This document shows, one piece after another, positions 1 to 4,608 of a stretch of DNA of 6,694 nt. The notes below the pieces were generated by a model, which had not been told where the DNA came from, made no database searches, and was given only the letters and a program-made list of their open reading frames with translations. A program made the position numbers and the translations under genes. Source of the DNA: Pseudomonadota bacterium (lineage in GTDB: Bacteria > Pseudomonadota > Alphaproteobacteria > Sphingomonadales > Sphingomonadaceae); the NCBI GenBank assembly GCA_023392555.1, contig JAEVYW010000009.1, positions 1-6,694 on the forward strand, read 5' to 3'. The first letter of the stretch is position 1, and every line of letters begins with the position of its first letter.

Positions 1-566
1 GCGCAGGACCTGGCATCGCGATTGCGATGGACGATGCCGCAGCGGCCGCCGCCGCGACCGGTCATCTTGCCTCGCTCGGCCACCGGCGCATCGGCTTCAT
101 TACCGGCAGCGACGAATATGCGCTGAGCGCGGAGCGGCTCGAAGGGTATCGGCGGGGAATCCGGGAGGCGGGCCTTGATGACGACCCCGCGCTTGTCGCG
201 CCGGGCGATTTCACCTTCCGATCCGGGATTGAGGCTACGCGTGCTCTTCTATCCTTGGGCGAACCGCCGACCGGCATCGTCGCGAGCAGCGACCAGATGT
301 CTCTCGCCGCGCTCGAAGTCGCCAAGGATCGCGGACTGCAGGTGCCGGCCGATCTGTCGGTCGTGAGCTTCGATGACACGCCGATCGTCAAGTTCAGCAC
401 GCCCCCGCTAACCGCGATCCGCCAGCCGGTGGCGCAAATGACGGCTCGCGCAGCGAAGCTCCTGATCGAATCCACGCCAGGCGGGACGTCTTCGGTCGAC
501 ACCGAATTTCTGCCGTTCGACTTGATCGTTCGTGGATCGACCAGCACACCATCCGGGCGTGCCTGA
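1..566 (+). CDS. LacI-family transcriptional regulator, C-terminal part (5'-truncated by window edge)
   Basis: This is the effector-binding, dimerising half of a LacI/GalR-type repressor; the N-terminal helix-turn-helix lies before the window. The reading frame is open from base 3, and the first visible residues read AGPGIAIAMDDAAAAAAATG. The internal ATG at 27 is therefore not the real start. Family hallmarks are visible: the HLASLGHRRIGFITG stretch (the usual hL..lGHrrI.fi.G pattern), a central PTGIVASSDQMSLAALEVAKDRGLQVP segment, the SVVSFDDTP ligand-pocket motif, and the closing LTAIRQPVAQMTARAAKLLIE helix. About 188 residues are visible of a usual 330-350. Such proteins bind a small sugar-like effector and repress nearby catabolic genes; the effector here is unknown. 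The stop codon overlaps the start of the MFS gene, so the two are very likely co-transcribed and the transporter is a probable regulatory target. Family assignment is firm; effector and operator are not visible. Confidence 0.93.
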   Translation, partial: AGPGIAIAMDDAAAAAAATGHLASLGHRRIGFITGSDEYALSAERLEGYRRGIREAGLDDDPALVAPGDFTFRSGIEATRALLSLGEPPTGIVASSDQMSLAALEVAKDRGLQVPADLSVVSFDDTPIVKFSTPPLTAIRQPVAQMTARAAKLLIESTPGGTSSVDTEFLPFDLIVRGSTSTPSGRA

Positions 567-1767
567 CTCCAACCGCAAGTTTCTGATCCTGTTCGCGCTG
601 GCCAATGCGGGCGGTGTGGTCGCTTACGCGCCGCTCCTGACGCTGATCTTCCCTGCTCGGATCTGGGACATCGCCGGTGTGTCCGCGATCCACTGGCTGG
701 GCGTCACGACCTTTGCGGGGGCCATCTCAGCAAGCGTCGGGAACGTCGCATTTGGCTGGCTGAGCGACTTGATAGGAGCGCGGCGAAACTGGGTCCTTGC
801 CGGCCTCACGCTTACGATCGCCAGTTACGCGTTCCTGTTCTTCGCCGCCTCGCTTCTGGCGATCGTGTCGGCGGTGGTCGTCTACCAGCTTTCGCTCAAC
901 ATGATGCTCGGGCCAATGACGGCCTTGGCGGCGGATACGGTACCCGACGAGCAGAAAGGCTTGCTTGGCGGATGGCTTGCCGCCGGACCTCCGATCGGCG
1001 CACTTGCCGGCGTCGCCGCGACATCGCCGTGGCTCGACCGCGAATGGATGCAGTTCGCGATCGTCTGCGCGCTGGTGGTGACGCTTGTCTCGCCAGTTCT
1101 GTTGCTCAGCCGTTCGGAAGTCCCGCGTCCCATCGCGCCCGTGCGGCGAGACCCCGTCCAGCAGAGGCTGGGTTTCGGGCTGCTGTGGATCGCTCGTCTG
1201 ATTGTGCAGGTTGCAGGAGCAGTGCTGTTCTCTTTCCTGCTCTTCTACTTCAGGAGCATCCCGCAGCCGGTGACGCAGTCCATGGTCGCCATCATCTCCG
1301 CAACGACGCTAGCCGTCGCCTTTCCCACGACGATCCTGATCGGGCGGCTTTCCGATCGATGGGGTCCGAGAAAGCCTTTCCTGATCGCGGCTGTCGGCGC
1401 TGCCGCCATCGGTCTGCTGACCCTGGCCACTTTCGAAACCTTGGCCGCGGCCGTCCTGGGTTACGCGATTTTCGAATGGAGCGTGGCCATCTTCCTTGCG
1501 CTTCACACTGCCTATGCGATGCAGGTCCTTCCGAGCCCAGGCCGCCGCGGGCGGGACATGGGCCTCCTGAACCTGACCAACACGTTACCGAGCCTGATCG
1601 CGCCCGTCCTTACCGTCGGACTGGTGCCAAGCCACGGCTTTTCCACCCTGTTTGCAGTTCTTGCAGCAACCATGGCAGTCGCGACCCTCTGCATGGCGCT
1701 GATCCCTGACCCTGGTCGACTTACAGACAGACAGGCGGCCGCAGGTAGCGCGACTGGTTCAGCATAG
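559..1767 (+). CDS. Major facilitator superfamily (MFS) transporter, probable sugar/carbon-source permease
   Basis: This is a cytoplasmic-membrane secondary transporter of about 402 residues, a normal MFS length. Hydrophobic segments run nearly throughout, consistent with 12 membrane helices in two six-helix halves. Both copies of the MFS loop 2-3/8-9 motif A are present: GWLSDLIGARR near residue 66 and GRLSDRWGPRK near residue 262. A hydrophilic central loop (RSEVPRPIAPVRRDPVQQR) separates the halves. The frame is open further upstream to a GTG at 532. I prefer the GTG at 559 because the protein then begins PDSNRKF just before helix 1 and overlaps the repressor stop by only 8 bp (GTGCCTGA), typical of translational coupling. 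Neither start has a clear Shine-Dalgarno sequence. Coupling to a LacI-type gene suggests sugar uptake, but this is inference from context; no substrate-determining motif was recognised. The C-terminal tail is short and Ala/Gly/Ser-rich. Confidence 0.9.
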   Translation: MPDSNRKFLILFALANAGGVVAYAPLLTLIFPARIWDIAGVSAIHWLGVTTFAGAISASVGNVAFGWLSDLIGARRNWVLAGLTLTIASYAFLFFAASLLAIVSAVVVYQLSLNMMLGPMTALAADTVPDEQKGLLGGWLAAGPPIGALAGVAATSPWLDREWMQFAIVCALVVTLVSPVLLLSRSEVPRPIAPVRRDPVQQRLGFGLLWIARLIVQVAGAVLFSFLLFYFRSIPQPVTQSMVAIISATTLAVAFPTTILIGRLSDRWGPRKPFLIAAVGAAAIGLLTLATFETLAAAVLGYAIFEWSVAIFLALHTAYAMQVLPSPGRRGRDMGLLNLTNTLPSLIAPVLTVGLVPSHGFSTLFAVLAATMAVATLCMALIPDPGRLTDRQAAAGSATGSA

Positions 1768-1887
1768 TGGTGGCTGCCTCGCGTCCTAACGAAGTCACGT
1801 CTCTCCTTTCTTCGTCGAGATACCCTGCAGTGTGAATACCGACCCGCGCTCTGGCCCCCTGAGATGGGCTAGGCTAGCGGCACCCGG
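1768..1887. other. Intergenic gap between MFS gene and nhaA
   Basis: This 120-bp stretch has no gene. I saw no hairpin followed by a T-run that would end the MFS transcript, and no convincing -35/-10 pair or EcfG-type box. A promoter for nhaA presumably lies here, but I cannot place it. Confidence 0.5.
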
Positions 1888-3105
1888 ATGGGAGCCGGCG
1901 TGCGCAAGATTCAACAGCGTGAGAAGCTCGCGGGCATTTGCCTGATCGCAGCATCCTCGTTGGCCCTGGTGCTCGCGAACAGCGGAGCGGCGCAGGGTTT
2001 TCATGACCTTCTGGAATTCCGCTTCGGTCCGAGGATGCCTCGCTTCGGGCAGATGAGCCTTCATCAATGGATTGCCGACGGTCTGATGGCAGTGTTCTTC
2101 CTGCTGGTCGGGCTCGAGGTGAAGCGGGAGTGGTACGACGGGCGGCTATCCACGCGCGCCGAGCGGCGGCTGCCGATCATTGCTGCTGCAGCCGGGATGG
2201 CGGTGCCTGCACTCATCTACCTTGCCGTAACCGGGTTCGACCCGGCCTTGCGCAGCGGGTGGGCGATCCCGTCGGCCACCGACATCGCATTCGCAATCGG
2301 GATCCTCGCTTTGCTCGGCAACCGTGCCAACCCGGCGGTCAAGCTGCTGCTGGTGACCATTGCCATTGTCGACGACGTAGGCGCCGTCGCGATCATCGCA
2401 CTTGTCTACACGGCTTCACTCGATGCGACTGCGATCGGCATTGCGGCGCTGCTGCTGGGCGGCATGGCGCTCCTCAATCTCTGTGGAGTGAGGCGGCTTT
2501 TTCCGTACCTGGTCGGCTTTGTCTTGCTCTGGTTCGCAATGCTTGCAAGCGGCATTCATCCGACCATCGCCGGCGTCCTGGCGGCACTGGCCATTCCGCT
2601 CGGAAGGGGCGAGGCATACTCTCCGCTGAAGCGGCTCGAGCACTCGATCCATCCGTGGGTCATGTTCGGCATCGTTCCGCTGTTCGGCCTCGTCAGCGCG
2701 GGCGTGCACGTTGGCGGTTTCGGAGAACTGCTGCAGCCCTTGCCGCTTGGTATCTTGCTTGGCCTGTTTCTCGGCAAGCAGATCGGCGTGTTCGGGGCAG
2801 TCTGGCTGGCGGTTCGCTCGGGATTGGCGACGAAGCCGGACCATGCTTGCTGGACCGAGCTTTATGGTGCGTCGGTCCTTTGCGGAATTGGCTTCACGAT
2901 GAGCCTGTTCATCGGCGCACTGGCCTTCCCGAACTCATCGGAAGCAGTGGAATTGGCGAAGCTCGGGACGCTCGCTGGTTCAATTCTTTCGGCGCTGGTC
3001 GGCTACGGGGTCCTCCGCTTGGTTGCCCCAGCGCCGTTCGACCCGATCGATGTCGAAGACGCCGGCGAGATCTTCTCCGATGAGGAAGCGGCCGCTAGCT
3101 CTTGA
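1888..3105 (+). CDS. nhaA: NhaA-type Na+/H+ antiporter
   Basis: This is an inner-membrane antiporter that exchanges cytoplasmic Na+ (or Li+) for periplasmic protons, used in salt and alkaline-pH homeostasis. It has 405 residues, slightly longer than the E. coli protein (388). Key residues align with E. coli NhaA at nearly constant offset. These are the DGLMAVFFLLVGLEVKRE segment with E77 and R80 (E. coli E78, R81), the TDIAFA loop with D132 (D133), the paired ion-binding aspartates D162-D163 in TIAIVDDVGA (D163-D164), H224 in SGIHPTIAG (H225, pH response), and K297 in LGKQIG (K300). The conserved LYGASVLCGIGFTMSLFIGALAF helix follows near residue 325. Past the last helix there is an acidic cytoplasmic tail (FDPIDVEDAGEIFSDEE). 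The start could instead be the GTG at 1900, which has a better ribosome site. The 3' end overlaps the convergent polymerase gene by 11 bp. All catalytic residues are intact, so it should be functional. Confidence 0.97.
   Translation: MGAGVRKIQQREKLAGICLIAASSLALVLANSGAAQGFHDLLEFRFGPRMPRFGQMSLHQWIADGLMAVFFLLVGLEVKREWYDGRLSTRAERRLPIIAAAAGMAVPALIYLAVTGFDPALRSGWAIPSATDIAFAIGILALLGNRANPAVKLLLVTIAIVDDVGAVAIIALVYTASLDATAIGIAALLLGGMALLNLCGVRRLFPYLVGFVLLWFAMLASGIHPTIAGVLAALAIPLGRGEAYSPLKRLEHSIHPWVMFGIVPLFGLVSAGVHVGGFGELLQPLPLGILLGLFLGKQIGVFGAVWLAVRSGLATKPDHACWTELYGASVLCGIGFTMSLFIGALAFPNSSEAVELAKLGTLAGSILSALVGYGVLRLVAPAPFDPIDVEDAGEIFSDEEAAASS
1890..1894 (+). promoter_or_regulatory. Possible ribosome binding site for an alternative nhaA start (GTG 1900)
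   Basis: GGGAG lies 5 nt before an in-frame GTG at 1900, giving a protein starting with MRKIQQREKLAG. The ATG at 1888 has only a poor match upstream. This favours the shorter form, 4 residues shorter, although ATG is the commoner start codon. Confidence 0.4.
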
Positions 3106-3970
3106 TCGCCACCTTCATTCGATCGCCGGCAGGTGCTGGCTTGTGATCCCCCAACCTGAGTTTCGATCCGCCGGCCCGCCCGAGCAACTCCTCGACGTCC
3201 GCAATCGTGAACGCGTCCGATCGGTCTGTCTTCGCAAGCTCGTCCCACGTCACGGGAGCAGCAACCGGCATCCCGTCTCGCGCTCGCGCGGAATAGGGCA
3301 TGATTGCCGTTGCGGTTCGCTGGTTGCGCAGGAAGTCCAGGAAGATCCGGCCTCGCCGTTCCTTTTTCGGCAAGGCGGTCGTGAAGCGTTCGGGATCGGC
3401 TTCAGCCAAAGCGGTGCAAAATGCCTTGGCGAAGTTACGGACTTCGTCCCATCCCGCTTGCGCGATCAGCGGTACGACGACGTGCACGCCCTTGCCGCCG
3501 GTCAGCAAAGCAAAGCTGTCGAGGCCGAGCGCGCGAAGCGAGCGGTGAAGCTGGAACGCAGCCTCTTTCACCGCGTCGAAGCCGAGCTGCGGGTCGGGGT
3601 CGAGGTCGATCACCAGCCGGTCGGGCGTTTCGACTGCAGTGGCGCGGCTGCCCCAGCCGTGGAATTCGACGCTCTGAACCTTCGCGCAGGCGGTGATTTC
3701 CTCCGCCGTCTCGACGAAAAGATATTGCTCGGTGCGCCCATTCTTCTGGGCGACCGGGTGCAGATGGATGAGCTCGTCGAACTCCTTGCCAGTCGGCGGA
3801 TGGTCGCGGTTGCGCTGGAAGAAGCATTTGCCCTCACGGCAGCGGAATAGGTTGAGCAGGCGCCCTTTCAGGAACGGGAGCATGATCGGGGCGACGATCT
3901 CATAATAAAGAGTGGTCGCCCGGACGCTGATGTCCGGCTTTTCGTAAGTAGGTTCACCTGTCCACGCCAC
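3095..3970 (-). CDS. Stand-alone LigD-type polymerase/primase domain protein (NHEJ family)
   Basis: The 291-residue protein matches the archaeo-eukaryotic-primase-like polymerase domain of bacterial LigD, which adds nucleotides at broken DNA ends during non-homologous end joining. Visible signatures in order are: an N-terminal LYYEIVAPIMLPFLKGRLLNLFRC segment with CFFQRN (residues 21-54); HGWGSR with H104; the metal-binding DRLVIDLDPD motif (D122, D124); LLTGGKGVHVVVPL (residues 155-168); and RGRIFLDFLRNQRTATAIMPYSAR with the third carboxylate D212. It spans one whole domain and nothing else: no ATP-dependent ligase and no 3'-phosphoesterase domain. The GTG at 3970 is the only ATG/GTG/TTG start I find between the frame's upstream stop (about 4054) and the domain, and it has no clear Shine-Dalgarno. 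No Ku gene is in the window. It may work with a Ku and ligase encoded elsewhere, or act as an independent repair primase. I leave the symbol blank because ligD implies the ligase. Confidence 0.92.
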   Translation of the reverse strand: MAWTGEPTYEKPDISVRATTLYYEIVAPIMLPFLKGRLLNLFRCREGKCFFQRNRDHPPTGKEFDELIHLHPVAQKNGRTEQYLFVETAEEITACAKVQSVEFHGWGSRATAVETPDRLVIDLDPDPQLGFDAVKEAAFQLHRSLRALGLDSFALLTGGKGVHVVVPLIAQAGWDEVRNFAKAFCTALAEADPERFTTALPKKERRGRIFLDFLRNQRTATAIMPYSARARDGMPVAAPVTWDELAKTDRSDAFTIADVEELLGRAGGSKLRLGDHKPAPAGDRMKVAIKS

Positions 3971-4114
3971 GAGGTTCGAACGCTCGTTACACGCGACTGA
4001 CGCAGTGCTTGTCCAACCGAGCGTAAGTCCCGGTTTTCTCGCTAATGTTTGTTAGAAACGCGAACCCCTGACCGGCTTGCTGCATTTCCGCAGTCCTTAG
4101 TAACGGAGTGCCAT
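3971..4114. other. Divergent intergenic region between the polymerase gene and a small ORF
   Basis: This 144-bp stretch should hold the promoters of both flanking genes, which point away from each other. On the - strand a TTGGAC (4011-4016) could be a -35 box, but the hexamer 17-18 nt downstream is a poor -10. I found no GGAAC-N17-CGTT box. A small GTTCGAAC palindrome sits at 3974-3981. The + reading frame is open from a TTG at 4049, but that extension lacks a ribosome site and is probably untranslated. Confidence 0.5.
4105..4108 (+). promoter_or_regulatory. Ribosome binding site deciding the start of the 72-codon gene
   Basis: GGAG is followed after 6 nt by GTG at 4115. It also sits 4 nt before an ATG at 4113 that is immediately followed by TGA. 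The site supports GTG 4115 over the far-upstream TTG 4049. Confidence 0.6.
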
Positions 4115-4333
4115 GTGACCCAAGCCGACCCTCCCAGCAGCATCTTGATCTTCAAGAGCGTCGTTGCCGATGAGGGTGACTTCGAACCTCAAACCGACTC
4201 CGCCGACTATCTTCTGTGCCGCGAGCGCGACGAACGATCAGCGGCAAAAAAGGCGACCTGCGGCATTGCCCGATCGATCCACCAGGAGCTCGCGCAGGCC
4301 TATGCGCATCTGCGCGAACAAGTGGCGCGCTGA
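4115..4333 (+). CDS. Small hypothetical protein (72 aa)
   Basis: I do not recognise a named family. The protein is soluble and charged, starting MTQADPPSSILIFKSV, with no signal peptide or membrane helix. The C-terminal half (DYLLCRERDERSAAKKATCGIARSIHQELAQAYAHLREQVAR) looks like a single amphipathic helical stretch. It follows a pattern (Y..rRa.eEr..A..A....aR..H.eLA..Y) that I know loosely from many short alphaproteobacterial proteins of unknown function. Two cysteines are present, C35 and C48. The start is chosen from a GGAG 6 nt upstream of the GTG; a longer version from TTG 4049 would be 94 residues. Its stop abuts the stop of the opposite-strand small gene. Coding potential is supported by the ribosome site and the resemblance, but function is unknown. 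Confidence 0.7.
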   Translation: MTQADPPSSILIFKSVVADEGDFEPQTDSADYLLCRERDERSAAKKATCGIARSIHQELAQAYAHLREQVAR

Positions 4334-4558
4334 TCACTCTTCCGTCGACGGCGCATTCTCGTTTTCGTCCGGTCCAACCTCCTCCTCCCCCAATTGGCCG
4401 CCGCCATAATATGCGTGGTCTGATCCGCCGCCCTTGAAGTCTCCATCCTGCTTGCCCGTATGCGGGTTGGGATAGGCGCCCCCGCCGGACTCGCCGCGCT
4501 GGTCGGCATCGTCGGGTCGCGATGTCGGTCCGTTGGTTCGATCGTCTGAAGACATCAT
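4334..4558 (-). CDS. Small Gly-rich hypothetical protein (74 aa) under an EcfG-type stress promoter
   Basis: This very hydrophilic, Gly/Asp/Glu-rich protein appears intrinsically disordered and has no signal peptide or membrane segment. It contains GESGGGAYPNPHTGK (residues 22-36), then an FKGG segment and YYGGGQLGEEEVG (residues 50-62). The order GGGAYPNPHTGK, Gly-rich linker, QLGE(E) acidic end is one I recognise from small uncharacterised proteins in Sphingomonas and related alphaproteobacteria; that recognition is from memory and no function is known to me. Start: two ATGs in tandem (4558 and 4555), with AGGAG 5 nt upstream of the first. A perfect general-stress promoter lies just before it, so expression is expected to rise in stress or stationary phase through the EcfG sigma factor. 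It lies 49 bp downstream of the TonB receptor on the same strand but probably has its own transcript. It converges exactly, stop to stop, with the 72-codon gene. Confidence 0.87.
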   Translation of the reverse strand: MMSSDDRTNGPTSRPDDADQRGESGGGAYPNPHTGKQDGDFKGGGSDHAYYGGGQLGEEEVGPDENENAPSTEE

Positions 4559-4563
4559 TCTCG

Positions 4564-4568
4564 CTCCT
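4564..4568 (-). promoter_or_regulatory. Ribosome binding site of the 74-codon gene
   Basis: AGGAG on the - strand (CTCCT on +), 5 nt before the first of two tandem ATG codons. It is the clearest Shine-Dalgarno sequence in the window and fixes the start of this small gene. Confidence 0.8.
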
Positions 4569-4582
4569 GCTGTCGCATCACC

Positions 4583-4608
4583 AACGGCTTCGAAGCGTGC
4601 AGCGTTCC
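4583..4608 (-). promoter_or_regulatory. EcfG-type (general stress response) promoter
   Basis: On the - strand, GGAAC (4608-4604) is followed by exactly 17 nt and then CGTT (4586-4583). This is the established alphaproteobacterial EcfG sigma consensus GGAAC-N16/17-CGTT. Transcription would begin near 4576, leaving a leader of about 18 nt that contains AGGAG. The first G of the -35 box is the last base of the upstream receptor's TAG stop codon. The spacer includes a 10-bp palindrome, GCTTCGAAGC (4587-4596), next to the -10 box. Other GGAAC sites I checked by eye on both strands lack CGTT at this distance. Confidence 0.82.

Noticed and set aside
2067..3083. Long + strand open frame (338 codons) inside nhaA
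   Set aside because: It is an Arg/Cys-rich shadow in another frame, typical of GC-rich DNA. NhaA is unambiguous in its own frame.
3023..3850. Long + strand open frame (275 codons) opposite the polymerase gene
   Set aside because: It is an antisense shadow of a gene with clear family motifs; its product shows no recognisable domain.
3964..3992. GGTTCGAAC resembling a tRNA T-loop, possible tRNA remnant or att site
   Set aside because: Only a 4-bp stem forms, there is no acceptor stem or CCA end, and the left side is the 5' end of the polymerase gene. No integrase is present.
3994..4016. Possible sigma-70 promoter for the polymerase gene (TTGGAC on the - strand)
   Set aside because: The -35 is fair, but no acceptable -10 hexamer is found at 16-18 nt.
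4049..4114. N-terminal extension of the 72-codon gene from TTG 4049
   Set aside because: There is no ribosome site upstream of the TTG, whereas the GTG at 4115 has GGAG at good spacing.
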